Positions 9,469 through 17,836 are shown, counted from the first letter of the stretch. The stretch: DNA of 64,000 nucleotides from Paraburkholderia phenazinium (GCF_900100735.1 NZ_FNCJ01000001.1:434001-498000), one strand, 5' to 3'. Translations and numbers: made by a program. Notes: a model not told the origin generated them from the letters alone.

Positions 9469-9756
9469 ATTTTTTTGAGGAATTTTTTCGTGCTCCTGAT
9501 TCCAGATAAGCCTTCCTTAGAAGTTTCCAAAGTTTACGTATACAAACGTAGTAGTAGTTAACAAGCATTGCAATCGGCTGTGGACAACTGAATAATTCCC
9601 TGCAAAGTCAAAGCGATGCGTGAATGATAACCATGCGGTTCCGAGGCGGATCCGGACCGTAGGCTGCGGACAACTTTGGCGGATGGAGAGGGTGCGAAAG
9701 GCTTGTCAAGAATTGGTGCACAGCCTGTCCCGGGCGTTTTCCCGTGGTTATCCACA
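9469..9756. other. Second DnaA-box region, right half of a candidate split replication origin
   Basis: An A/T-rich tract (9469-9490, with T7 and T6 runs) is followed by ACGTATAC (9536-9543), three TAG triplets (9549-9557), GTTAACAA (9557-9564), an inverted DnaA box TGTGGACAA (9579-9587), a weak one at 9665-9673, and a perfect box TTATCCACA (9748-9756). The order ACGTATAC, TAG repeat, GTTAAC, box is the mirror image of the left cluster at 6296-6341, so the two A/T-richer sides face each other across the antiporter-ybdK genes. Origin function is inferred; the motif positions are read directly. Confidence 0.6.
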
Positions 9757-9895
9757 GGTCGCGGTGAATAAGTTAGCTGTACGATTCGCCGCTCTCGCAT
9801 AGAATGTCGTTTTCGCAGCTCCGACGCGTTGGCGATGCCGGCCGGAAGTTTGGACGGCACAAGGGTCGGAGATGGCAAAAAAGTGTTGTAGGGTG

Positions 9896-9909
9896 CGCCA
9901 GGTCTGGCG
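9896..9909. promoter_or_regulatory. Short dyad upstream of the MarR-type gene
   Basis: CGCCAG-GT-CTGGCG is a perfect 6-bp inverted repeat with a 2-bp centre about 140 bp upstream of the regulator start. It could be an operator for autoregulation or a short RNA hairpin. There is no direct evidence for either. Confidence 0.3.
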
Positions 9910-10049
9910 TGCCAGGCGGTACATTTTCGAGATAGTAGATTCGGTCCGTCCGTGATCCGGACGAGGCTGCCCCCACACAGGCTGCCGGCGTGTTTGGCGC
10001 CCGACGGCCAGCTACGCAGCGGCATGCTGTCAATAACCAACGAAAGATT

Positions 10050-10688
10050 ATGAGCGAAGGCGTATACGGAGAGCAGGCAACCGGGCGAGTTACCCACAGC
10101 CTATTGCGACTGAGCACGGCCATGCGGAGCCAGGCATGGGAGTGGGCAGAAGGCGCAGGGCTGACGCCCACCCAAGGCGAGATTCTGGTGTTGCTGATGC
10201 AACGCAAGGGTCCGATGCGCCTGGGCGAAATCGCACGTGAAACGGCGCTGACCGCCGCGACCACGAGCGACGCGGTCAGCACCCTGGAAAGCAAGGGGCT
10301 GGTCGAAAAGCGCCGTGCGCTCGACGACGGCCGCGCCCTCGCGGTGCGTCTGACGGCCCGTGGCCGTACGGCTGCCAAGCGCGCCGCGCAATGGCCGGAC
10401 TTCCTCGCCAAGGCAGTCGGTACGCTGCGCGAGGACGAGCAGGCGTTGTTCTATCGCACGCTGCTGAAGACGGTGCGCCAGCTCGAAGAGCAGGAAGACA
10501 TTCCGCCGCATCGCATGTGTCTGACCTGCTCGCATTTCGAGCCGAGCAAGAATCCGAAGAAGACGCCGCATCATTGCGCGTTGCTCGACATCAAGATGTC
10601 GGACACCGACGTGCGTCTCGATTGCTCGGTTCACGAAACCGCTGACGTCGCGACCCAGAAGAAGAACTGGAAGATCTACGCGGTTTAA
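10050..10688 (+). CDS. MarR-family regulator with a C-terminal four-Cys extension
   Basis: 212-residue winged-helix regulator. The MarR core spans residues ~20-140 (LTPTQGEILVLLMQRKGP, recognition region ALTAATTSDAVSTLESKG, wing KRRALDDGRALAVRLTARG). The C-terminal ~45 residues hold CLTC, HHC and LDCSVHE, four Cys plus His in a spacing that suggests a metal or Fe-S site, which ordinary MarR proteins lack. The ATG at 10050 follows GAAAG; an in-frame ATG at 9990 is upstream but lacks a ribosome site. The ligand or redox signal is unknown. The gene is the first one right of the second DnaA-box region. Confidence 0.85.
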   Translation: MSEGVYGEQATGRVTHSLLRLSTAMRSQAWEWAEGAGLTPTQGEILVLLMQRKGPMRLGEIARETALTAATTSDAVSTLESKGLVEKRRALDDGRALAVRLTARGRTAAKRAAQWPDFLAKAVGTLREDEQALFYRTLLKTVRQLEEQEDIPPHRMCLTCSHFEPSKNPKKTPHHCALLDIKMSDTDVRLDCSVHETADVATQKKNWKIYAV

Positions 10689-10800
10689 AGCGGGGTCTGC
10701 CACACTGCCAAGCCGGCCATGGCAGCCGCTCGATGCGGCTTGCCGGGCCGGTCTTGCGCCGTTTTTGCGGCGTGTCCTTTTGTCAAACTGAAGGTGGGCT

Positions 10801-11520
10801 GTGCAGATGGTTCACGAAGTTCTGGCGATTCGCCATGTCCACTTCGAAGATCTGGGCAGTCTCGAGCGGGTGCTGGGCGAGCGCAGCCGGCCCGTACGCT
10901 ACCTGGATGTCGGCTTTGCCCGCATCGAGGCGCCCAATCCCGTGGCGCCTTCGCTGATGGTGGTGCTGGGCGGCCCAATCAGCGCCACCGACGACGCGCG
11001 CTACCCGACGCTCGTGCCCTTGCTTTCGATGATCGAGAAGCGCATCGCGGCCGGTTTGCCGACGCTCGGCATCTGCCTCGGCGCGCAGCTGATTGCCCGG
11101 GCGCTGGGCGCGCGGGTCTACCCGGCAGGACAAACCGAGCTCGGTTGGACTCCGCTCACGCTAAGCGACGCTGGTCGCCTGTCACCGCTTCGGCATCTGG
11201 ACGGGGCGCAAACTTCCATGCTGCATTGGCACGGCGATACCTTCGACCTGCCGGCAGGCGCCACGCACCTGGCCTCCACCCCTGCGTGCGAAAACCAGGC
11301 CTTCACATGGGGTCAACACGTGCTGGCCCTGCAATGTCACCCGGAAATCCGCGCGGACCGCTTCGAACCCTGGCTGATCGGCAACGCTGGTGAGATCGCC
11401 GCCGAAGGCATCGACGTGCGCGAGCTGCGTGCTGACACCGCCCGTTTGGGCCCCGGTCTGGAAGAGGCGGCGCGGCGCATGTTCGGTGAGTGGCTCGATC
11501 AGGTCGAGAAGAAGGCCTGA
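10801..11520 (+). CDS. Class I glutamine amidotransferase (GMP-synthase-like GATase domain)
   Basis: 239-240-residue stand-alone GATase1 protein. The nucleophile elbow GICLGAQLIARALG carries the catalytic Cys, and LQCHPEIR near residue 180 supplies the His and Glu of the triad. The substrate that receives the ammonia is unknown; COG0518-type proteins are often annotated as GMP synthase-like without evidence for that activity. The start is either GTG 10801 or ATG 10807; AAGGTGG at 10790-10796 precedes both. It lies 112 bp after the MarR-type gene on the same strand. Confidence 0.85.
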   Translation: MQMVHEVLAIRHVHFEDLGSLERVLGERSRPVRYLDVGFARIEAPNPVAPSLMVVLGGPISATDDARYPTLVPLLSMIEKRIAAGLPTLGICLGAQLIARALGARVYPAGQTELGWTPLTLSDAGRLSPLRHLDGAQTSMLHWHGDTFDLPAGATHLASTPACENQAFTWGQHVLALQCHPEIRADRFEPWLIGNAGEIAAEGIDVRELRADTARLGPGLEEAARRMFGEWLDQVEKKA

Positions 11521-11735
11521 ACCGTACGCAGTGCCAGGCTCAGTAGCCCGCTCATTGTCCCGCTAGTTGTCTAGTTCATTGTCTTGTTCAGTTCAGGCGC
11601 CGCCAACGGGCGCACCTGAGTCGTCTAGCTGACCCGGGCGCCGCGCCGCGGCTGACTTGCACAGGCACCTGTCCTGCAGCGAATCGAGCCCGGTGCTATG
11701 CTCGTTCGCTCACCGGCTTTCCTTGGGCGTAATCC

Positions 11736-12848
11736 ATGAGCGCGCTTTTTTCTCCGCTCACGCTGCGTAGCGTGACGCTTGCCAATCGCATTGTCGTGTC
11801 GCCGATGTGCCAGTATTCCGCCGAGCGCGGCGAAGCCACGGCATGGCACATGATCCATCTGGGCAGCATGGCGTTATCGGGCGCAGGCCTGCTGTGCATC
11901 GAAGCTACCGCCGTGGAACCCGATGGCCGCATCACGCCGGGCGATCTCGGCCTGTGGGACGACGTCACCGAAGCCGCACTCGTGCCGGTGCTGGCCGCCA
12001 TCCGCAAGCATTCCTCCATACCAGTGGCAATGCAGCTCTCGCACGCCGGCCGCAAGGCCTCGAGCCATGCGCCGTGGGAGGGCGGTCAATTGATTCCGGT
12101 CGCCGAGGGCGGCTGGTTGCCGCATGCGCCGTCGGCCTTGCCGCACAAAGCCGGTGAAGAACCGCCACTGGCGCTCGATACCGCTGGGCTCAACCGGATC
12201 CGCGAAGCGTTCGCGGCGTCGGCGCGACGCGCGGCGCGTCTGGGTATCGATGCGCTCGAAGTACATGCAGCGCACGGCTACCTGCTGCATCAGTTTCTCT
12301 CACCGATCGCCAATCAGCGCTAGGACGAATACGGTGGCTCGCGTGAAAACCGCATGCGCTTTCCGCTGGAGATCTTCGAGATCGTGCGCGCGGCGTTTCC
12401 GGCCGACAAGCCGGTCGGCGTGCGCGTCTCCGCAACCGACTGGGTGGAAGGCGGCTGCACCCTCGACGATACGATCGCTTTCGCCGATGAGCTGAAAAAG
12501 CGCGGTTGCGACTGGATCGACGTGTCGTCCGGCGGTGTCTCGCCGTTGCAGAAGATCCCTCTCGAACCGGGCTACCAGGTCCCGTTCGCCCGCGCGGTGA
12601 AGCAGGCCACGGGTCTTACGACCATCGCGGTAGGTCTCATTACCGATCCGTTCCACGCCGAGCAACTGATCGAAGAAGGCGATGCCGACCTGATCGCATT
12701 GGCGCGGGGACTGCTCTACAACCCGCGCTGGCCGTGGCATGCCGCTGCGCAGTTGGGCGCGACCGTCGAAGCGCCGCCGCAGTACTGGCGCTCGCAACCG
12801 CGCGATCAAAAGGCGCTGTTCGGCGAGATTTCGTTCGGACAGCGTTAG
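11736..12848 (+). pseudogene. Old Yellow Enzyme-family NADH:flavin oxidoreductase broken by an in-frame amber codon
   Basis: The reading frame encodes a full ~370-residue FMN-dependent ene-reductase of the YqjM/NemA type. Visible motifs are SPMCQYSAERGEA near the N-terminus, AMQLSHAGRKASS, the active-site HAAHGYLLHQFLSP, and, after the break, DEYGGSRENRMRFPLE, VGVRVSATDWVEGG and LIALARGLLYNPRWPWHAA. At 12321-12323 a TAG stop falls between NQR and DEYGG; the frame is the same on both sides and nothing is missing. A single base change (for example from CAG or AAG) explains it. The 195-residue product would lack part of the barrel and the FMN phosphate site. A sequencing error or amber suppression is the alternative. 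Confidence 0.88.
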
Positions 12849-13068
12849 GTTCATCACGGGCAGAACACGCTGATGCTTGTTTGACGGTTGAAGGAAGCCA
12901 TATCAAGCGTGTACGATGCCGGATGTGACGCATGTGCGTTGCAACTCGACGCGGCGCCCGCAAGGCGCCGCGTTTGCTATTCGCGTCAGAAAAGCCGGCC
13001 TTCATCATGCAGCCGGTGCTGACGAGAACCGAGATGTTCACCCCCAGTTCTTCACAAGGATTCATTCA

Positions 13069-13551
13069 ATGAGTTCACGCAGGATCGTCGTGCGCCGTTC
13101 GGGAGTGCATGGCAAAGGCGTGTTTGCGCTCGAACCGATTGCGGCCGGCGAGCGCCTGATCGAATACAAGGGCGAGCGGATCTCGTGGAAGGAAGCTTTG
13201 CGACGTCATCCACACAATCCGAAAGAGCCGAATCACACGTTTTACTTCGCGCTCGACGGCGGCGGCGTGATCGACGGCAAGGTGAAGGGCAATAGCGCCC
13301 GCTGGATCAATCATTCGTGCGCGCCGAATTGCGAAGCCGAGGAGATCGACGGGCATGTCTACGTGCACGCCTTGCGCGATATCGAGGCCGACGAAGAACT
13401 GTTCTACGACTATGGCCTCGTGATCGACGCTCGTCAGACCAAGAAGCTGCAGAAGGAATACGAATGCCGCTGCGGCGCGCGCAAGTGCCGCGGCACCATG
13501 CTGGCGCCGCCGGAAAAGGCCGAGAAGAAAGGCAAGAAAAAGAAGAAGTGA
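13069..13551 (+). CDS. SET-domain protein (putative protein-lysine methyltransferase)
   Basis: 160-residue protein consisting almost entirely of a SET domain: VVRRSGVHGKGVFALEPI (residues 7-24), RWINHSCAPNC (79-88, SAM-binding NHSC), ELFYDYG (110-116, catalytic Tyr region), and a post-SET cluster CRCGARKC (Cys133, 135, 140) that would bind zinc with the NHSC-region Cys. The C-terminus is a Lys-rich tail. SET proteins transfer methyl from SAM to lysine; the bacterial substrate is unknown. The ATG at 13069 is chosen because AAGGA lies 9 bp upstream. It is a stand-alone gene. Confidence 0.9.
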   Translation: MSSRRIVVRRSGVHGKGVFALEPIAAGERLIEYKGERISWKEALRRHPHNPKEPNHTFYFALDGGGVIDGKVKGNSARWINHSCAPNCEAEEIDGHVYVHALRDIEADEELFYDYGLVIDARQTKKLQKEYECRCGARKCRGTMLAPPEKAEKKGKKKKK

Positions 13552-13627
13552 CTCGGGGGGCTGCGCTCATGCAGCCCGGCCGCGAGTTCGAGTCATCCCG
13601 CTGTGGAACGACTCTCGCAGAACCGAA

Positions 13628-15124
13628 CTACAGATCGATCGGCGCCGAGTGCGCCGATTTTTTTGGCACGCGCCGGCCGTCGGCGTCGCGCAGCGGATCG
13701 CTGGCGGTCAACGGGATCCGCACAATAAAGCGTGCGCCGCCCTCGGGCGCATCCTCGTAATGCACGCTGCCGTGATGCAGCACCATGATGTCGTGCACGA
13801 TGGCGAGGCCAAGACCCGCGCCGCTATCGACGCCGCTTTCGCTTTGGCCGTCGCCGCGGAAAAAGCGCTTGAAGAGATCGGCTTGCTGGTTCAGCGGCAC
13901 GCCCGGCCCGTTATCTTCAACGATGATCTCGGCCATCGCCACATTGTCGACGCGGCTCTGCGAGACGGTGACCGTGATGCGACCGCCGTCGAAACGCGAG
14001 GGCGGCACATACTTCAGCGCATTGTCGAGCAGGTTGGCGATCACCTCATGCAGCAAAACGGGGTTGCCGCGTGCGGTCAGCGGACGATCGTTGGCGGGAT
14101 CGTCCAGCCGCTGGAAGCCCAGGTCGACGTGCACCGCAAGCGCGCGCGGCACCCATTCGGCGCCGGTTTCGAAAGCGAGCGCCGCCATATCGACGTTGAC
14201 GAAGCGCGCAGCCTGCTCGCCTGGTTCGGCGCGTGCCAGCGACAGCAACTGGTTCGACAGCCGCACCGCGCGGTCGGCTGCGGCGCGCAGTTCGCGCACG
14301 GCAGCCAGCGTGTGCTGCGGATCACGAGCCACAGCTGCCTGTTCCGCGTGCAGCTTGACGGCGGTCAGCGGCGTGCGAAGTTGATGCGCGGCATCGGCGA
14401 TGAACTTGCGCTGCGCGTCGAGGGCGGTTTTCAGGCGATCGAGCAGGGCGTTCAACGCGCCGGTGAGCGGGCGGATTTCCACCGGGACGTAGGTTTCGTC
14501 CACCGGTTCGAGCGAGGTGTGGGTCTGCCGGTTCAGCGAATCGGCCAGATCGGTCAGAGGATTGAGCTGCTGGTTCACCACCCGCCACACGATCACCCAG
14601 CCGGCGAGCAGCAGCAACAGTAGCGGCATCATGATGGCAATCAGAAACTCGGCAGCAATCTGGACGCGGTGCTGGACCGGCTGACCCACCTCGACGACGA
14701 TTGGATTGCCCTGCGGCTGGTCGACGCGCACCTGCGCGACCCGCATCGTGACGCCTTCGTACTGCGCCTCGAACACATAGGCGTAGTGCATGATGCGTAC
14801 GCTCTGACCTTGCAGCGGCAGTTTCGGGTCGCCGGCGATCTCGCTTTCGCCGTCGCTGATGCGGTAGACCAGATGTTCGACCGGATCGGAGAACATCGCC
14901 TGGGCGAGCGGACGCACGGTAATCGAGGCGTCCCGGCCGGCAATCTGGATCTGTTTGGAGATGGCGGTGGCGAGATCGGCCAGCGACCGGTCGACCACAT
15001 GCTGCGTGTATTGCCACGCGAGCCAGTAGGCGATCAGGCCGCTCATCAGTGCGAGCAGGGAAAGGGGAGCGGCGAGGCGGCGCAGCAGCGTGCGACGCAG
15101 GCTAGTCGCGGCCGGGTGGGGCAT
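13628..15124 (-). CDS. TctE/QseC-type sensor histidine kinase
   Basis: 498-residue inner-membrane kinase. The first membrane segment is at residues ~15-35 (LSLLALMSGLIAYWLAW). A periplasmic sensor of about 130 residues follows (TctE-like, PLAQAMFSDPVEHLVYRI), then a second segment near 165-185 (AIMMPLLLLLLAGWVIVW), a HAMP-like linker, a dimerisation domain with the phospho-His in AAHQLRTPLTAVK, and an ATPase domain (LLDNALKYVPP; VEDNGPGVP; GAGLGLAIVHDI). It pairs with the response regulator upstream (15292-15978), from which it is separated by a 167-bp gap holding a large palindrome. TctE members sense tricarboxylates, but the signal here is not known. Confidence 0.9.
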   Translation of the reverse strand: MPHPAATSLRRTLLRRLAAPLSLLALMSGLIAYWLAWQYTQHVVDRSLADLATAISKQIQIAGRDASITVRPLAQAMFSDPVEHLVYRISDGESEIAGDPKLPLQGQSVRIMHYAYVFEAQYEGVTMRVAQVRVDQPQGNPIVVEVGQPVQHRVQIAAEFLIAIMMPLLLLLLAGWVIVWRVVNQQLNPLTDLADSLNRQTHTSLEPVDETYVPVEIRPLTGALNALLDRLKTALDAQRKFIADAAHQLRTPLTAVKLHAEQAAVARDPQHTLAAVRELRAAADRAVRLSNQLLSLARAEPGEQAARFVNVDMAALAFETGAEWVPRALAVHVDLGFQRLDDPANDRPLTARGNPVLLHEVIANLLDNALKYVPPSRFDGGRITVTVSQSRVDNVAMAEIIVEDNGPGVPLNQQADLFKRFFRGDGQSESGVDSGAGLGLAIVHDIMVLHHGSVHYEDAPEGGARFIVRIPLTASDPLRDADGRRVPKKSAHSAPIDL

Positions 15125-15240
15125 GGTCGAACGCGATAAAAGGGGCAGGGCGGCAGAGGCGCCGCCGAAAGCCGCTGGGCACCGGCATACCGCGCATCCA
15201 TGGGATGAATGCGCATAACCGGCCCAGCGCCGTCAGGTCA

Positions 15241-15278
15241 TCGGGCCATTACTGTTTATTACAGTTACCATGGCCCGA
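15241..15278. repeat. Interrupted palindrome between response regulator and kinase genes
   Basis: TCGGGCCAT (15241-15249) pairs perfectly with ATGGCCCGA (15270-15278), and inside it ACTGT (15251-15255) pairs with ACAGT (15261-15265). No T run follows it in the direction of transcription. It may be an attenuating mRNA hairpin or an operator; it lies 14 bp after the regulator's stop codon. Confidence 0.55.
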
Positions 15279-15291
15279 GCCTTCATGGCCA

Positions 15292-15978
15292 TTATGCGGC
15301 CTGACGGATTTCCTGCAACAGGTAGCCGAAGCCACGCACCGTGACGATTTCGACACGGCAGTTTTCGAGCTTTTTACGCACGCGGTGCACATAGACTTCG
15401 ATCGCGGTATCGCCGAGATCGCCGCCGAAGTGCGTCAGGTGGTCCTGCAACTGGGCCTTGCTGACCACACGGCCATGGCGCAGCAGCAGCATTTCGAGCA
15501 CCGCGAATTCGCGCGGCGACAGTTCGAGCGGCTTGTCGTCGTTGAAGATGCGGCGATCGACGCCCGACAGGCGCACGCCGCCGAGCGACACTTCCGGACG
15601 CGGCATGTCGCCATGCGGGCCGCTACGGCGCATCACGGCGCGGATGCGCGCTTCGAGTTCAGCCGGTTCGAACGGCTTCAGCATGTAGTCGTCGGCGCCG
15701 GAATTCAGGCCCTGGACACGGTCGTTCAATTCGTCGCGCGCGGTCAGCACGATTACCGGCGTGTGCCGGTTGCTCTGACGAAAACGCGAGAGCAGCGTCA
15801 TGCCGTCGATGCCGGGCAGACCCAGATCGAGGATCACGAGCTCGTGCCGGTTTTGCGTCAGGGCCTGTTCGGCAAAAATGCCGTCGTGGACCATGTCGAC
15901 CGTGAAGCCGGCTTGTTCGAGACTGCTTTGGATGCCGCGTGCGATGGGGCGGTCATCTTCGATCAGAAGGAGTCGCAT
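15292..15978 (-). CDS. TctD/QseB-type OmpR-family response regulator
   Basis: 228-residue two-domain regulator. The receiver domain spans residues 1-~115 (MRLLLIEDDRPIARGIQ acidic pair; phospho-acceptor Asp in LVILDLGLPGIDG; LTARD Thr; LKPF Lys). The OmpR-type winged helix occupies ~125-225 (LELSPREFAVLEMLLLRHGRVV; DTAIEVYVHRVRKKLE; VRGFGYLL). Its cognate kinase gene lies downstream on the same strand, as in tctDE/qseBC operons. Target genes are not evident in the window. Confidence 0.92.
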   Translation of the reverse strand: MRLLLIEDDRPIARGIQSSLEQAGFTVDMVHDGIFAEQALTQNRHELVILDLGLPGIDGMTLLSRFRQSNRHTPVIVLTARDELNDRVQGLNSGADDYMLKPFEPAELEARIRAVMRRSGPHGDMPRPEVSLGGVRLSGVDRRIFNDDKPLELSPREFAVLEMLLLRHGRVVSKAQLQDHLTHFGGDLGDTAIEVYVHRVRKKLENCRVEIVTVRGFGYLLQEIRQAA

Positions 15979-16099
15979 GGGTTTCGCTCAAGTACAATGG
16001 GTTTAGGCGTTCGGGCACGCGGTTCGCCGGGGCGCCTGCTGCACAGGATGCCTGGCGCCGCCGCCGTGCCTGCGCGGCCATGGAGCGATCACGAAAGTC

Positions 16100-16324
16100 A
16101 TGTCCGATATTACGATCCACGAACTGGAAGCCGCGATCAACTTCTGGCGCGCCCGCTCACCTTCGAGCGGCGACGAACTCGTTCTGTGCAAGGAGGCAAG
16201 CGCGCTCTCCAAGCCGTATGCGCTGATGATTGTACAGCGTCAGGCCGTGCTATCACCGGAAGGTTTGGACGGGACTGCCCAGGAAGCATGGAATTCTTAC
16301 GTTCGCCTTAAGAATGGCCTGTAG
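16100..16324 (+). CDS. Small conserved protein resembling the DUF3717 family
   Basis: 74-residue soluble protein starting MSDITIHELEAAINFWR, with SPSSGDELVLCKEASALSKPYA in the middle and a C-terminal WNSYVRL. I recognise this as the DUF3717 type found in Burkholderia relatives. Function is unknown. It is divergent from the response regulator, with about 120 bp between the starts. Confidence 0.65.
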   Translation: MSDITIHELEAAINFWRARSPSSGDELVLCKEASALSKPYALMIVQRQAVLSPEGLDGTAQEAWNSYVRLKNGL

Positions 16325-16402
16325 AAGTGAAGGTTTGCGCGCCAAAACCCCTGCAAAGTCCTTTCATGCTACTGCAAACGCTGGGCTTCGTGCCTCTCAT
16401 GG

Positions 16403-16708
16403 TTAGCCCTGCTGTGACCCTTTGGCGACCTGATCGATAAAACGCGCCAGCAAGATATCGCGCTCCGTCAGACCGCTTGCCTCGTGGGTCGAGAGCGTGA
16501 TTTCCACCTTGTTGTAGACGTTGAACCATTCCGGGTGATGGTCCATTTCCTGGGCCTTGATTGCCACCCGCGTCATGAAGCCGAACGCCTCGTTAAAATC
16601 GGTAAACTTAAAATGCCGCTGGATTGCGTCCCGGCCCGCCACGGCCACCCAACCGTGCAGTTGGGCCAATTGTGTGGAACGCTCTTCGGAAGTGAGTTTG
16701 TGAATCAT
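16403..16708 (-). CDS. phhB: Pterin-4a-carbinolamine dehydratase
   Basis: 101-residue enzyme (PCD/DCoH fold) that dehydrates 4a-hydroxytetrahydrobiopterin made by phenylalanine hydroxylase, so the pterin cofactor can be recycled. The family signature is clear: [21 protein letters not shown], then [19 protein letters not shown] (active-site His pair in DHHPEW) and [13 protein letters not shown]. The ATG at 16708-16706 gives the normal family length; a longer upstream reading adds an Arg-rich stretch that includes a hairpin. It lies downstream of phhA on the same strand with a 127-bp gap, forming a phhAB unit. Confidence 0.95.
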   Translation of the reverse strand: MIHKLTSEERSTQLAQLHGWVAVAGRDAIQRHFKFTDFNEAFGFMTRVAIKAQEMDHHPEWFNVYNKVEITLSTHEASGLTERDILLARFIDQVAKGSQQG

Positions 16709-16731
16709 GAGGGTGCCTCGCTTGGTCTGGT

Positions 16732-16749
16732 GACGCGCTAAAGCGCGTC
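16732..16749. repeat. Perfect hairpin in the phhA-phhB gap
   Basis: GACGCGCT-AA-AGCGCGTC is an 8-bp perfect stem with an AA loop, about 25 bp upstream of the phhB start. The CGCT-AA-AGCG core is the same as in the leader repeats of the antiporter and atpG genes, but the flanking parts of that repeat are absent. Confidence 0.55.
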
Positions 16750-16835
16750 CGGTTGGCCGGCCGCGCGCCCGCGTCGACGCGGTGCGCACGGCGCAGCCAT
16801 CTGGCTATTTTTTCACGGATCGGCACGCGCCGCTT

Positions 16836-17726
16836 TCAGACATCCCCGTCGAACTGCCAGCCTTCCTGGTTGCCGCGATTGAGCACGCGATCGGAGTCCA
16901 GCACGGCGCCTGCCGGGTACGGCGGCGCATCGACGAGTTTGGCCAGCAAGGGATTGAGATCGGTACTCGCCAGCTCGAACAGTTGCGTGAAATCGTCGAG
17001 CACGAAGTAGGTCTTCTGGAACGTGTCGATCCGGTAGCGCGTTTGCATCACGCGTGCGAGGTCAAAGCCGAGCCGGTTCGGCGCGGCACTCTCCAGGCTG
17101 TAGAGCGTCTCGCTCTTGCTCGAGACGATTCCCGCGCCGTAGATCTGCACGCCGCCTGGGCTCGCCGCATCGCGGATCAGGCCGAATTCCACCGTGTACC
17201 AATAGAGCCGCGCGAGCAGCGGCAGGGCGCCCAGGTTGTCTGATGCTAACGCCGCGCGGCCATAGGCTTGCATGTAGTCGGCGAACACCGGATTGATCAG
17301 CAGCGGCACATGGCCGAACAGGTCGTGGAAACAGTCCGGCTCCTGCAAGTAGTCGAGCTGATCGGGGCGGCGCATCCACCATGTCACCGGAAAGCGACGG
17401 TTCGCCAGATGCTCGAAGAACACCTGCTCCGGCACGAGCCCGGGCACCGCGACGATTTCCCAGCCGGTGGCGGGCGTAAGCTGGGCATTGATTGCGGCAA
17501 ACGACGGTACGCGCTCAGCCGACAGGTTCAGACGCTCGACGCCCTCCAGAAACGCGTCGCAAACCCGGCCCTTCAGCAAGGCGGTCTGGCGCGTGTAGAG
17601 CTGCTTCCACACCGCGTGGTCGACGGCGCCGTAGCGATGCAAGGGCTGGTCGATGGTGAAGTCGGCGCGGGTCTCGAGGCCGGCGTCGAATTGCTCCTGC
17701 AGTTTGGCGGTGTTGGTACTGGACAT
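16836..17726 (-). CDS. phhA: Phenylalanine 4-monooxygenase
   Basis: 296-residue pterin-dependent non-haem iron enzyme that converts phenylalanine to tyrosine, the first step of phenylalanine degradation. The catalytic domain is complete: RRPDQLDYLQEPDCFHDLFG contains iron ligand His134, followed by His139 (GHVP), and YTVEFGLI contains the third ligand Glu180. The length matches the monomeric bacterial form without the animal regulatory domain. It is first in a phhA-phhB pair and divergent from an Lrp-type regulator. Confidence 0.96.
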   Translation of the reverse strand: MSSTNTAKLQEQFDAGLETRADFTIDQPLHRYGAVDHAVWKQLYTRQTALLKGRVCDAFLEGVERLNLSAERVPSFAAINAQLTPATGWEIVAVPGLVPEQVFFEHLANRRFPVTWWMRRPDQLDYLQEPDCFHDLFGHVPLLINPVFADYMQAYGRAALASDNLGALPLLARLYWYTVEFGLIRDAASPGGVQIYGAGIVSSKSETLYSLESAAPNRLGFDLARVMQTRYRIDTFQKTYFVLDDFTQLFELASTDLNPLLAKLVDAPPYPAGAVLDSDRVLNRGNQEGWQFDGDV

Positions 17727-17819
17727 GATGCGGCTCTCTTAAGGCGCTGTTTCAATGTGACCAGTGTAGAGCGGGTTCACTGCGGGAAGGGCGCAAAGAG
17801 AGCGTAAATATCGCGATGT

Positions 17820-17836
17820 ATGCAATAATTGTGCAT
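17820..17836. promoter_or_regulatory. Candidate Lrp-type operator between phhA and its divergent regulator
   Basis: ATGCA-ATAATTG-TGCAT is a 5-bp inverted repeat around an A/T-rich 7-bp centre in the shared promoter region. Lrp/AsnC operators typically have this form. Assignment is by position and shape only. Confidence 0.45.
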
